A program made the translations under genes and the position numbers. Positions 50,341-58,616 of a DNA stretch of 64,000 nt are shown here, piece by piece. The notes beneath the pieces were generated by a model. It was not told the DNA's origin, searched no databases, and saw nothing but the letters and a program-made list of their open reading frames with translations. Numbering within the stretch: position 1 is the stretch's first letter; each line of letters starts with the position of its first letter. Origin of the DNA: CAVYEM01 sp963767635. Lineage in GTDB: Bacteria > Vulcanimicrobiota > Vulcanimicrobiia > Vulcanimicrobiales > Vulcanimicrobiaceae. The stretch lies in the NCBI GenBank assembly GCA_963767635.1, contig CAVYEM010000001.1:1426001-1490000 (forward strand). Direction: 5' to 3'.

Positions 50341-50754
50341 CTACCTTTGCCAAGGATTTAGCACGCATGCACGCATCGCTTCGAAGTCCACAGTGTTCCG
50401 CGTGACAACGGTCAGGCGATGCACCATGGCCGTTGCTGCAATTAACGAATCGCGATAGGGTCTTGGATCCGGCACCTGGAGCGTCGCGCATTTGCGAGCG
50501 ACAGCGGTGTCTACCGGCAAGATGCGATCGGCAAACGCTGTTAGTACGCGCTCCTCAATCCACTCGCAAATAAGCCGGCCTTGCGTCTTGTCCCGGCGAC
50601 TTAATAATAGCGCTCCCGTTTCCAACTCAAGGATAGTCACGCTCGAAATATACATGTCTCCAGACGGCACGGCTTCTGACCACGCGGCAAGGTTAGCGTC
50701 CGCCTTATGTGCACGGCGGAGCTCCGACAGAACGTTGGTGTCGAGAAGAAACAC
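50341..50754 (-). CDS. vapC: VapC-family PIN-domain toxin (ribonuclease)
   Basis: 137 residues. PIN-domain acidic residues are present: LLDTNVLSELR (Asp5), VTILELETGA (Glu), PYRDSLIAATA (Asp) and TRNTVDFE (Asp). It cleaves RNA when not bound by its antitoxin. Its start overlaps the antitoxin stop by one base. Confidence 0.92.
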   Translation of the reverse strand: MFLLDTNVLSELRRAHKADANLAAWSEAVPSGDMYISSVTILELETGALLLSRRDKTQGRLICEWIEERVLTAFADRILPVDTAVARKCATLQVPDPRPYRDSLIAATAMVHRLTVVTRNTVDFEAMRACVLNPWQR

Positions 50755-51005
50755 TAACGAAAGTCGACCGCTTGAGCCCGCTCATCACCTAGCCGAGGCG
50801 CTGCGAAGTCAATATCCGCGCCCTTGGGCTGAGCAAGCAAAGCACGTATGCTCGGGGCCCGTGAAGATAGTCGCTGAAAGGCCTCGTGACGCATTAGGAC
50901 AAATGCGGGCCGCCCGCGATCGGTAATGATGACCGGGCCCTTCGCTGTCGCCCGCTTCGCCCGGCCCACGTCCTGGTTGAACTCGCGCCCTGTTATTCTC
51001 AGCAT
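50754..51005 (-). CDS. vapB: Phd/YefM-type antitoxin of the VapBC pair
   Basis: 83 residues with the Phd/YefM pattern: REFNQDVGRAKRATAKGPVI then ITDRGRPAFVLMRHEAF. The C-terminal half (KGADIDFAAPRLGDERA) would neutralise the toxin. The pair is complete and readable. Confidence 0.9.
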   Translation of the reverse strand: MLRITGREFNQDVGRAKRATAKGPVIITDRGRPAFVLMRHEAFQRLSSRAPSIRALLAQPKGADIDFAAPRLGDERAQAVDFR

Positions 51006-51339
51006 GATACTACAATACTACATCGCGCGCTGGGAGACAACAGGCGCCCTCGTTTGTAAAATCCTGAGCATTGGGTGCCGCCTCGCGCGTCTGCTCACGC
51101 TGCCCGGTATACGCCGAATTGGCCCTGAAGCTGATCCGGTTTCGTGGACACTTTCTGACTTTCCCGAACTGGAAACCGAGCGGGAGATGGTAAAGCAGAC
51201 GCGGTGGCTACACGTACTACATCGTGCTCGGCCGCGTAATGACGCGGCAAAACGCGCATGCGCTCAGTTCCGGTCCAAAGCTGACCGATCCGTGCCAAAA
51301 ACGCGGGCGCTGGAGCCTGTAACTAAGGTCAAGCGCTAA
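51004..51339 (+). CDS. Doubtful open frame of unknown function
   Basis: 111 codons from an ATG that overlaps the VapB start region. The sequence is not family-like and may be chance. It is listed because it ends 23 bp before repeat copy C and a strong plus-strand terminator at 51405, which imply a plus-strand transcript here. Otherwise this 350-bp stretch shows no gene. Confidence 0.2.
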   Translation: MILQYYIARWETTGALVCKILSIGCRLARLLTLPGIRRIGPEADPVSWTLSDFPELETEREMVKQTRWLHVLHRARPRNDAAKRACAQFRSKADRSVPKTRALEPVTKVKR

Positions 51340-51361
51340 AAGTCAGACTGCATCTTCAGCC

Positions 51362-51404
51362 AGGAATTCGGAACGATCGAATAGGCCAGCCGTACCAGCA
51401 TCCA
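51362..51404 (+). repeat. Island repeat, copy C (divergent)
   Basis: GGAACGATCGAATAGGCCAG then CCGTACCAGCATCCAGG, most like copy A (GATCGAATAGG..GCC.TA.CAG.A). It runs directly into a terminator hairpin. Confidence 0.4.
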
Positions 51405-51450
51405 GGGGCGACGCGCAAAACGCGTCGCCCCTTTAATTTGATTTGATTTC
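51405..51450 (+). terminator. Strong intrinsic terminator
   Basis: Perfect 11-bp stem GGGGCGACGCG/CGCGTCGCCCC with loop CAAAA, followed by TTTAATTTGATTTGATTTC on the plus strand. Confidence 0.85.
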
Positions 51451-51620
51451 GCTCGTTGTTACATACAACCCCGGGCAAAGGAAACGTGGGAGTGAGACGC
51501 ACGCGGTTATTTCGTCGTAAACGATTCGGCATCGGCCGTATAGACTTGGCGCGGCACAGTCGCTGCCGCCGATCGCAACGGTGTAGCTGGCGGTGTAGGT
51601 CGTGAACAAGAGTACTGGCC

Positions 51621-52067
51621 CTAACGCGCACTGCGCAAGCAGGTATCGACGGACGCGATCGTTTTTCGACCCGAGCGCACCGTCGCGTGCAGCGTGTACT
51701 CCGTCGCCGAGATACGATCGAACGCTTCGGCAATGCTTGCGTCGGGGTAAACGCTGCGGTAGGCGATGTGGTTCGGATCGCTACCGGTAGCGCGCAGGAT
51801 CGTGGCTCCTTGGTCGTCGAGAACGACCGCCGTCCAGTCGCCGCGCTTCGCGCTATACGCGAACAACTCTTCGTCGCCACCGCCCGCCCAGGAAGCGATC
51901 TGCCGCAACGTGTGGCCGTCGCGATCGTAAGTGTACTTCGCATTGTAGGCCATGCGTACCGCTCCCGCTCGGTACGTACAGTTCCACGTACCGACGAGAG
52001 AGTTCAGCCCGGAGAGCGGCGCCGCCGTCGCCGGGAAGGCCGCAGCAAGCACGAGCGCCGCGAGCAT
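51621..52067 (-). CDS. Small exported protein of unknown function
   Basis: About 148 residues from MLAALVLAAAFPATAAPLSG, a clear signal peptide; an earlier ATG at 52151 is possible. The mature part has GLNSLVGTWNCTYRAGAVRM, YDRDGHTLRQIASWAGGG and ATEYTLHATVRSGRK, a small beta-barrel or lipocalin-like pattern with paired Cys. After the stop another frame stays open for about 45 codons (FTTYTASYTVAIGGSDC), so the C-terminus may be displaced. 51450-51620 has no other gene. Confidence 0.55.
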   Translation of the reverse strand: MLAALVLAAAFPATAAPLSGLNSLVGTWNCTYRAGAVRMAYNAKYTYDRDGHTLRQIASWAGGGDEELFAYSAKRGDWTAVVLDDQGATILRATGSDPNHIAYRSVYPDASIAEAFDRISATEYTLHATVRSGRKTIASVDTCLRSAR

Positions 52068-52245
52068 CACGACAATCCACACGTGTGGCCTAAGTAAAAT
52101 TGGACCAAGTCGCCTCTTCGCGAATTGTCGCGTTCCACCGACACCTCCCATCCATGTGTCCTGCCATCAATAGTAAGGACGACCGATTCGTTTTACCTCT
52201 CGGCTTCGTCTTTTACGAGAGAGCGCCACCAACAGGAGGGGCAAC

Positions 52246-52550
52246 ATGCGAAAGCTGTTACGCGGCCGGGCGGTCGTGACAGGTCGGGGCCGCAGGCTCG
52301 GATTTGGCATCGCGCAATTCTTGGTTGGCAGGGGGATGGAGGTGACAGTGATTGCCCGGGATGCCCGACGGCTTGCCGAGATCGCCGGCCCTGGCATTCA
52401 CGTGCGGCTGGAGATGCGGCGGACGTCGCGCTTTTGCGGGACGTGGTCAGCAGCGTGCAGCCGACGGTCCTCGTGCTCAACGCCGGGGCAATCCCCGCGA
52501 TGGGTTCGATCGCCGAGCAAACGTGGGATACCCCTCCAGTCAACTCCTAA
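52246..52550 (+). pseudogene. Truncated short-chain dehydrogenase/reductase
   Basis: N-terminal Rossmann part of an SDR: LLRGRAVVTGRGRRLGFGIA, RGMEVTVIARDARRLAEIAG, then in the next frame AADVALLRDVV and LVLNAGAIPAMGSIAEQTWD. The catalytic Tyr-x-x-x-Lys half is absent. It is frameshifted near 52410 and ends abruptly before the 3' end of the next (opposite-strand) gene. Confidence 0.65.
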
Positions 52551-52563
52551 CTGCTACCAGGCC

Positions 52564-53164
52564 TCACCGCTCGCGAAAAAGTGCCGTCGCGGCTTCTATG
52601 TCCGCCGCCAACGCAGAAGGAATCAGTCTATACTCTTCAACGGCGTGCTCCGGACGCATTACGTCTGAATCGCCGCACACGATAAGCGCAGGAGCACGCA
52701 GCGCTTGAAACGACTCGCGAGGGATATCCTGAAAGCTACGCATCAGATTCACGCCTTTATAGAAAGGCCGTTCAAAGTTTTCAGGATGCGGCGCAACTGC
52801 TAAGTAGGCGTCGCGCAGTGTCTTCGGCATAATATCCGGCGTCGCGGTCCCAAAGCCGTCCCAGAAGGCCCGCTCCGCGAAGTCATGGCTGAAAAAGGCC
52901 GAAGCCAGCACGAACTTTCGAACGCTCGAACGTGAATGGCCGCTCGGGGATGTCGGCCGTGTGGCCGTACCCTTGGCGTTCGAACGCAATGATCTGCCGA
53001 TTCCGTGCAAGTTCAGGAAGAATGTGGCGGAAGGACGTCTCGATCGTGTCGCCGCCGCCATGAAGCATGACGAGCGGCGGCACCCCCTGACGCGCCTCAC
53101 CATGCACTTCGTAGTAGAGTTGGACGCCATTGATCGATGCGTAATTCCTGTCGCCCATATCCAT
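52564..53164 (-). pseudogene. Alpha/beta hydrolase with the nucleophile segment deleted
   Basis: N-terminal half: ASINGVQLYYEVHGEA, LVMLHGGGDTIETSF, RQGYGHTADIPERPFTFERS. The C-terminal half resumes in another frame: VRKFVLASAFFSHDF, LRAPALIVCGDSDVMRPEHA. In this family about 45-50 residues carrying the GxSxG nucleophile lie between FTFE and VRKLV; here the two sides are joined at about 52925 within repeated TTCG steps. It cannot be a working hydrolase. Confidence 0.7.
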
Positions 53165-53430
53165 AACGTAATTTTTGCTTAGTGCGACGTACGCATCCTG
53201 TAGATTAGGGCAAATGGGTTTGCCATCCCAGAAACAACTCTCAGGCCAACGTGGGGATACTGACGTCCAAGTTCGCGCGAACGATCTGCGCTTCGCAGGA
53301 GCGGTAGCGCCTCACCGGTCACGAAGCGCGGCGGGCAGTGTTCGACGCCATGCAGCGCACCGACGCTCACGCCATCATTTCCGTTTCCTTACCAGTAAAA
53401 GCGGCAGCGGACCCGCTGCTGGGGGTAGGC
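53165..53430. other. Non-coding stretch with a partial island repeat (copy D)
   Basis: No convincing gene. 53375-53402 carries ATTTCCGTTTCCTTACCAGT then AAAAG, matching the 3' core of the island repeat, followed by CAGCGG/CCGCTG, a short hairpin. Confidence 0.4.
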
Positions 53431-53436
53431 TATAAT
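53431..53436 (+). promoter_or_regulatory. TATAAT -10 element for the nucleotidyltransferase pair
   Basis: A perfect TATAAT lies about 9 bp before the ATG at 53445, with AAGG between. The transcript would have an extremely short leader. No clear -35 is visible. Confidence 0.45.
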
Positions 53437-53444
53437 AAGGACCG

Positions 53445-53741
53445 ATGAGCACTGACTTGCGCCAGGCCGGTTTGGAAGCGCTTCCGGGCGCGGGCATTAT
53501 TCAAGAAGGGTTGTGGGATCTAGCCGCACGTCAACAAACGGCTTATGCGCTACTCGTCTCGATCGGCGCGTCGCGGCTCAGAAAAGCCGGTCTAGAGGTC
53601 GACTCGCCGCTGCCCTCACCCGAGGACCGTCTCTATCGGATGCTGGCACAAAGGCACGGCAATGCTGCGCACTCGCAATACAACGCATTGATCCGCCTTC
53701 TCGTGAGCTTCGAGAGGAGCCTGGCATCCGTCAAGAGGTAG
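53445..53741 (+). CDS. Conserved small protein paired with a nucleotidyltransferase
   Basis: 98 residues: TDLRQAGLEALPGAGIIQEG, AYALLVSIGASRLRKAGLEV, DRLYRMLAQRHGNAAHSQYN then ALIRLLVSFERS. The helical, regular sequence looks like the small partner of a DUF6036-type nucleotidyltransferase, as in toxin-antitoxin-like modules. Its end overlaps the next gene by about 16 bp. Confidence 0.7.
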   Translation: MSTDLRQAGLEALPGAGIIQEGLWDLAARQQTAYALLVSIGASRLRKAGLEVDSPLPSPEDRLYRMLAQRHGNAAHSQYNALIRLLVSFERSLASVKR

Positions 53742-54286
53742 ACAAGGATCGAATCGTCGCCTTTTTCGACGCGCTTGGCAAGATTAGTCGCGAGCACACA
53801 CGTGTGTATCTTACCGGCGGCGCTACCGCCGTGCTTTATGGTTGGCGACCAACGACCATCGATATCGACATGCGCATGGCTCCGGAGCGTGACGCCATTG
53901 AACGCGCCATCCCTGAATTAAAAGAGCGGTTCGGCATTAACGTCGAGTTCGCATCGCCGGCCGACTTCATCCCCGTGAAGCCAGGATGGGAAGATCGCAG
54001 TCCGTACGCAATCCATAGCGGTCAGATCTCCGTCTATCATTTCGATCTCTACGCGCAAGCTTTAGCAAAGCTTGAACGTGGTCACGAGCGCGACCTTAAG
54101 GATGTACGCGCAATGGCAGAGAGGAAACTCATCGAACCCGCGCAGCTACTTCCCTATTTCGACGAGATCGCACCATCCCTCTACAAGTTTCCCGCAATTG
54201 ACCCAACTGAGTTCCAGAAAGCCGTCGTCACTTTCGCTGATGCCGAGCGGCCACGGCGCTCAAGGGACGCGTCGCGCGACGGCTGA
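53726..54286 (+). CDS. DUF6036-type nucleotidyltransferase, start codon unclear
   Basis: About 186 residues. Nucleotidyltransferase fold: VYLTGGATAVLYGWRPTTID then IDMRMAPERDAI, VEFASPADFIPVKPGWEDRS, HFDLYAQALAKLERGHERDL and VRAMAERKLIEP. The GG and D-x-D-type residues are intact. There is no ATG or GTG where the protein should begin; an ATC at 53726 sits 6 nt after GGAG and may be a sequence error or a rare start. The frame is open further upstream to 53513. Confidence 0.72.
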   Translation: MRQEVDKDRIVAFFDALGKISREHTRVYLTGGATAVLYGWRPTTIDIDMRMAPERDAIERAIPELKERFGINVEFASPADFIPVKPGWEDRSPYAIHSGQISVYHFDLYAQALAKLERGHERDLKDVRAMAERKLIEPAQLLPYFDEIAPSLYKFPAIDPTEFQKAVVTFADAERPRRSRDASRDG

Positions 54287-54340
54287 CGCCATTACCGTAA
54301 CAAACGAGAGTAATGCGTTCAGAATCTTTGCGACGGCAGC

Positions 54341-54393
54341 GAATATCCCGGGCTAGAATACCCTGTACTTAACCAGTAAAGTCCCGGATTTTC
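54341..54393 (+). repeat. Island repeat, copy E
   Basis: GAATATCCCGGGCTAGAATA, CCCTGTACTTAACCAGTAAA, GTCCCGGATTTTC. The ends GAATATCCCGGG and CCCGGATTTTC are near-complementary. It lies 54 bp after the nucleotidyltransferase stop. Confidence 0.8.
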
Positions 54394-54648
54394 TTAAGAT
54401 GTTACAATACACCGCCCGATGATCGTTCTTACAAAGGCATGACTTAATGGGGCTGGCGACGATGCGCGCCAGTCCCTTCTTCTTTCGCGTTCTATATTTT
54501 GAAGCCCATGGATCTGCGCTAACGTCTTGCGCCATTCCGGTTTTGAAGGGTACCGCTTATTACGATAGCAATCGTAGCGGCTAGTTAAAATGTACGCGAC
54601 ACGTCGGAGCGATTGTGACACCAAACATCGTACGCAGGAGCATGAAGA
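54394..54648 (+). terminator. Terminator and otherwise empty stretch
   Basis: 54449-54476 forms a 10-bp stem GGGGCTGGCG/CGCCAGTCCC (one G-T pair) followed by TTCTTCTTTC. No gene is seen in the rest. Confidence 0.65.
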
Positions 54649-54994
54649 ATGAATATCCGGATCAGCGGAAGAAGCGGCCAACTTGGCTCGGCACTACTTG
54701 TCGCATTGCGGGAACGTGACACCGGCCATCAACTCATCGGGATCTCACGCAGTCCTGAAAAGTTGCACCTCCCGCAGAAGCTCGTTTTGGCGAACTACGA
54801 TAATCCGGAGACTCTTGCGGCAGCATACAAGCGCCTCGACAGGTTGCTACTTATCCCTTCCGCCGAACTGCGCCCTGGCGTTCGTGAGAGGCGGCTTTGA
54901 TATCGTCACCAGCGACGTGCAACGCCTATCGGGCGTAACGATTTCCGGCCGCACCGGTAACGTTGCGCTCACGTGCCGCACTTCTATCGGGTAG
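54649..54994 (+). pseudogene. NAD(P)-binding oxidoreductase remnant (QorB/NmrA-like), internally deleted
   Basis: The N-terminal 75 residues match NAD(P)H:quinone oxidoreductase QorB-like proteins: ISGRSGQLGSALLVALRERD, LVLANYDNPETLAAAYKRLD and RLLLIPSAE. The frame then changes near 54880 and a piece like the family's C-terminus (SDVQRLSGVTISGR) follows directly, so roughly 150 residues are missing. Confidence 0.55.
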
Positions 54995-55049
54995 GCGCTG
55001 GTAATTCGAGGGCTTCGGCATACCAGCGACCTGCCTCAAGGGCCGCAAA

Positions 55050-55101
55050 GAATATCCGGGGCTAGAATATTCCGCACTTGCCGGTAAAGCGTAGGATATT
55101 C
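55050..55101 (+). repeat. Island repeat, copy F
   Basis: GAATATCCGGGGCTAGAATA, TTCCGCACTTGCCGGTAAAG, CGTAGGATATTC. The 8-bp ends GAATATCC/GGATATTC are perfectly complementary and the core CTTGCCGGTAAAG is a near-palindrome. Confidence 0.82.
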
Positions 55102-55115
55102 TCAATCACATCTCA

Positions 55116-55153
55116 ACACGAAAGACCCGCATTTGGTGCGCCTCTTTTCGTGT
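55116..55153 (+). terminator. Hairpin after repeat copy F
   Basis: ACACGAAAGA / TCTTTTCGTGT stem with a 17-nt loop, 14 bp after copy F. 55154-55322 shows only a leader with AGGAAG before the next ATG. Confidence 0.5.
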
Positions 55154-55322
55154 CGCCACGAGGAAAAGATCTATGGGTCGAGTAGTCTGGACATCGAGCG
55201 CTAGGGGCGCATCCGGTCCGCGGAAAGGGCAGAGCCCACCCTCGTAAAGACGAATCGATTCACATGATGGACTTTCTGCCTGCTATGCGGACCTCAGGCA
55301 CAACAACGAAAGGAAGTCTGTT

Positions 55323-56408
55323 ATGCCGACGAAGCCTCTTCCCGCGCGTCCCAGCGTGGATCATCTCAAGAAACAGGCGAAGGACCTCCTGGACGCGCAT
55401 CGCGCCGGTACCGTGGCCACGGCTCAACGGCTCCGAGAGTTTCATCCTCGGTTTCGCCATGCAAACGACACGGAGATCGCAAAGTCAAAATTCAAACTCA
55501 GCGACGCACAACTTACCATCGCGCGCGAGTACGGCTTTCCGAGCTGGCCGCAGCTCAAGGACTATGTCGAGGCCCCAGGCCAAGAAGACCTACAAGCGCC
55601 GGCGCATGAGCGCATAAAGGACGCGGCGTTTCGGCATGCCGTCGAGTTGCTGGACGCTGGACGCGCCGACGAACTGCGCACATGGCTGAAAAAGCATCCC
55701 CATCTCGTCCGCCAGCACGTCGCTCTTCCCGGCTCGAACTATTTTACGAATCCAGCGCTTTTGGAGTTTATCGCCGAGAATCCCACGCGGCATGGAACGC
55801 TTCCGCCGAACATCGCCGAGGTCGCACGAGTCATCTTAGATGCCGGAGCGGCGGACGATCGAGCGAGCCTGGACTCCGCCCTCGATCTTGTTGCATCAAG
55901 CGTCGTCGCACGCCAATGCCGTGTTCAGCTCGATTTAGTCGCGCTGCTGTGCAGGTACGGTGCAGATCCTACACCAGCAGCGCGCATCGCAGCGCTACAC
56001 GGCGAGTTCGCCGCTGTCGAAGCGCTCCTTGCGAGCGGCGCTACGCTCGATCTTCCGGTTGCCGCGGCGCTCGGAAGAATGGACGATGCGCGTGCGCTGA
56101 TCGCGACGGCCACGGCGGAGCAGCTCGACGCCGCCGTGGCGATGGCCGCGAACCACGGTCATGCCGATCTCGTTGCGTTGCTATTGAACGCCGGCGCTCA
56201 GGTGAACCGGTTCAGTCCCGTCGGTGCGCACTCGCACGCCACGCCGCTGCACCAAGCGGTGGCCTCAGGGCAAGAGGACATCGTGCGGCTGTTGGTCGAG
56301 CGGGGCGCAAACCTTAGCATCAGGGACATTCGCTATAACGGTACGCCGCTGGAATGGGCCGAATTTCTTGGGCACGCCGCCATCGCAGATTACCTTCGCG
56401 AGCTTTGA
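55323..56408 (+). CDS. Ankyrin-repeat protein
   Basis: 361 residues with AGGAAG before the ATG. The N-terminus (LPARPSVDHLKKQAKDLLDA, IAREYGFPSWPQLKDYVEAP) is a recurring leader of bacterial ankyrin proteins. Ankyrin-type repeats follow: ARIAALHGEFAAVEALLASG, AVAMAANHGHADLVALLLNA, TPLHQAVASGQEDIVRLLVE and TPLEWAEFLGHAAIADYLRE. Protein-binding scaffold of unknown partner; no export signal. Repeat copy G begins 5 bp after its stop. Confidence 0.9.
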   Translation: MPTKPLPARPSVDHLKKQAKDLLDAHRAGTVATAQRLREFHPRFRHANDTEIAKSKFKLSDAQLTIAREYGFPSWPQLKDYVEAPGQEDLQAPAHERIKDAAFRHAVELLDAGRADELRTWLKKHPHLVRQHVALPGSNYFTNPALLEFIAENPTRHGTLPPNIAEVARVILDAGAADDRASLDSALDLVASSVVARQCRVQLDLVALLCRYGADPTPAARIAALHGEFAAVEALLASGATLDLPVAAALGRMDDARALIATATAEQLDAAVAMAANHGHADLVALLLNAGAQVNRFSPVGAHSHATPLHQAVASGQEDIVRLLVERGANLSIRDIRYNGTPLEWAEFLGHAAIADYLREL

Positions 56409-56413
56409 CGGGC

Positions 56414-56466
56414 GAATATCCCGGGGTCGGCATAGCCGGCATTACCGGTAAATCGTAAACTCGAAA
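56414..56466 (+). repeat. Island repeat, copy G
   Basis: GAATATCCCGGGGTCGGCAT, AGCCGGCATTACCGGTAAAT, CGTAAACTCGA. The core ATTACCGGTAAAT is nearly a perfect palindrome. It starts 5 bp after the ankyrin gene stop. Confidence 0.75.
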
Positions 56467-56545
56467 AACGGCAAAAGCCCCGATCTATTCCATCCGGGCG
56501 TGGCACCTCGTTTACCGGGAAGCGATCGGAATTCCGTTTGTACAT

Positions 56546-56873
56546 TCAGAGTTCGGTTAGCGCCTGGGCGATCAACACGCGATTAAGCGGATCGCGATGG
56601 TGCATGGACAGCACAGCGGCTTGTGCCGCAGCGGGTGAGCGAACGGGCAATTGCCGAAACCGCTCTCTACTGCGGCGTCGGCATTTCAATTGGACCGACC
56701 GCCGGGCTCAAGCGACCCAAACCCGCTTTGATCGCAATCTCCCAAATGCTGGCCGCGCTAAACAGAACGTCGTTGTCACACGACTGAATGGTCGAGCGCA
56801 TTTTTTGCCGAGGTCTTATTTGGGCTGACGAGCGCCCATAAAAGACATGCGCATCCAGCAAGACCCGCATCAT
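56546..56873 (-). pseudogene. VapC-like PIN-domain toxin, several frameshifts and truncated
   Basis: Pieces in three frames assemble into a PIN protein: MRVLLDAHV, LLWALVSPNKTSAK, MRSTIQSCDNDVLFSAASIW then EIAIKAGLGRLSP, and FRQLPVRSPA...HHRDPLNRVLIAQALTEL. The last acidic segment is missing. It resembles the intact VapC at 59400. 56467-56545 has no gene. Confidence 0.6.
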
Positions 56874-57040
56874 TGCTCGAAACTGTGCAGCACGCTGTCC
56901 GGCAGTTCGTCATGAAAATGGGGACGAACGCTAAATTTGCCTTTGAGGACACCGAGCGTGCGTTTTGACGTTCGGGCTGAAAGCGGAACGATCTTCGCAA
57001 TTGGCGTTCCGGCCTTCGCAATGATGACGGGTTCGCCGGC
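56871..57040 (-). pseudogene. Phd-type antitoxin remnant (N-terminus lost)
   Basis: The frame EDVAAGEPVIIAKAGTPIAK, IVPLSARTSKRTLGVLKGKF, PHFHDELPDSVLHSFEQ ends next to the VapC remnant and matches the C-terminal part of a VapB/Phd antitoxin. The start is lost where the frame meets the upstream gene's end. Confidence 0.6.
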
Positions 57041-57055
57041 GGCGACGTCTTCGAC

Positions 57056-57499
57056 TTACCCCCGTTCTCTGTCAACCGAACCGTGCAGGGCCCTCAGCTC
57101 GAACGCTTTAAGGTATTTCAAAAGAGCGGCCCATGCGACGTTACGGCCCCGCTCTGTCCCTTCCGGTGTTCCGCCGACGTGTTTATCGTATGCGCCGGTC
57201 AGCAGCGCCGCCTCGCTCCCTCGAGAATCGCCCAGCACCAAGACGCGGTTCGGATACACTTTGCCGGAGTTGCGAAGCCACTCCACCGCTGAAGTGAAGG
57301 TCTCAATCGGCACATCGGCAAGAGTCGGAGCGTAGAGCCGGCCTCTGAACAGCGGCTGTCTGATATCGACGCGAGAGATCGCCGCCGCCGGCGTCTGCTC
57401 CGGCGTCAAGAGTGAAACCGGTAGTTTTTGCCCGATTGCACCTGATGTCAGCAACAGGCTTGCAGCAAGAACGCCGGCTAAAAAGCGTAAGGAGGTCAT
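57056..57499 (-). pseudogene. Exported alpha/beta hydrolase-like (BAAT/dienelactone type) fragment
   Basis: Signal peptide MTSLRFLAGVLAASLLLTSG, a short linker (VDIRQPLFRGRLYAP), then ADVPIETFTSAVEWLRNSGK and VLVLGDSRGSEAALLTGA, whose GDSRGS is the nucleophile elbow. The central beta sheet before it and everything after about 50 further residues are missing, so it is a shortened gene. A longer start at 57643 is less likely. Confidence 0.5.
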
Positions 57500-57582
57500 G
57501 CCTGATGGTTTGGGCGTCGCCGCAATCGTTGCACTGCTAGCGCCTTGGTGCATCATGCCCCACAATAGGCGTGCCTTGTGCT

Positions 57583-58242
57583 TTAGGCGAGCGAAGGCTG
57601 CGTGAAAGCGACGATCTCGTTGTTGTCGCGATGGCTCGTCCAAAACCGCGTGCCATCGAAGGTCAGTCCTCTGGCCGCGAACGGAATCGAGGCCAGCGCC
57701 GTTATGCTCGGCGTTTCGCCGCGCGCGTCCACTTTCGTAAGTTGAACGCTTTCGAATTCTTCATCGGAAGTCACCAGATAGAAACAACCCTGTATGATCG
57801 TCATGCCGATGGGCACGCGATCCAGCGAAATCGTGCGAGTCACTGCTCCCTGGGCATCGAGCGCAAGGATCGTACGATAGTGGGCCTGTGAGAGAAAAAG
57901 TACGTCGCCGTCAAATGCGAGATGCGAGCCGGTGAAATCGGGGCAGTCGATGCGGTCGCCCTTGAAGCCGTGACCCGGCACAAAGCGATAGACGTACCGG
58001 TCGTCATTTTCGCCAAGTCCGATCACGACGCGCAATTCTTCTCCAAGCGCCGCCATGCCGAACGGCGTACCGGGCGTTGCGCCTTCATCGCGGGCTGCCC
58101 AAGAAGCCGGGTCGATTGCGTAGAGCCGTTGCGCTTCTCGGCTCGCCACCCACAGCGTCGTGCCGGCAAACACGAGACCGAGCGGTTTAGGGGCCGGCGC
58201 GGGCAGCCGTAAAATTTCGGTGACCTCACTCAGGGTCTGCAT
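57583..58242 (-). CDS. Beta-propeller-like protein of unknown function
   Basis: 219 residues without signal peptide. Repeating blade-like segments: GLVFAGTTLWVASREAQRLY, GSHLAFDGDVLFLSQAHYRT, GMTIIQGCFYLVTSDEEFES and GLTFDGTRFWTSHRDNNEIV. This is the pattern of NHL/SMP-30- or glutaminyl-cyclase-like propellers. It looks intact. Confidence 0.6.
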   Translation of the reverse strand: MQTLSEVTEILRLPAPAPKPLGLVFAGTTLWVASREAQRLYAIDPASWAARDEGATPGTPFGMAALGEELRVVIGLGENDDRYVYRFVPGHGFKGDRIDCPDFTGSHLAFDGDVLFLSQAHYRTILALDAQGAVTRTISLDRVPIGMTIIQGCFYLVTSDEEFESVQLTKVDARGETPSITALASIPFAARGLTFDGTRFWTSHRDNNEIVAFTQPSLA

Positions 58243-58616
58243 ATCTCAAAATCTCCTCTGATTCGCAAGAACACCGGAGAGCGGCCTTTGGTTTTCTACG
58301 GAGCGAAAAAGCACGGCGAACGCTACGGCGGTGCTTACGTTGGTAAACCGCTGTTGTTCCCCGCGGTAAACCGCACGGATCCATCGGAAGAAACTGCAAT
58401 GGCACCCGGGCTGGGCGCGCGGCCTCGTTGCACGCATCGAATAATATCCCGGCCTAAAGCTCGTACAGCCGGCGTCCATCCCGTAGTCGCGCAGCCCGCG
58501 TGGTGAGCGCGCAGCCAAATCGTCAGTCTTACGTCTGCTCGCGCGCTTCCGCGCTGATCTTCAGCGGGCGCTGGGCGTGCTTCCGTTTCGCGACCGAAGC
58601 CTAAGGCCACGGGCAA
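58243..58616. other. Stretch without a gene; degenerate island repeat (copy H)
   Basis: No convincing frame. 58438-58475 (GAATAATATCCCGGCCTAAA then GCTCGTACAGCCGGCG) weakly matches the 5' part of the island repeat. Confidence 0.3.

Noticed and set aside
51004..51339. Transposase or IS remnant
   Set aside because: A stretch like GTGTCCACGAAACCGG suggested an IS end, but there is no second inverted end, no transposase motif and no target duplication.
56537..56828. Plus-strand small gene in the VapC remnant
   Set aside because: The minus strand assembles into PIN-domain pieces; the plus frame is a shadow.
49503..58475. Island repeats as classical integron attC sites
   Set aside because: Apart from a chance ACTTAAC in copy E, the copies lack the paired GTTRRRY and RYYYAAC core sites, and no integrase is visible. 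The cassette-like layout is kept as a separate hypothesis.
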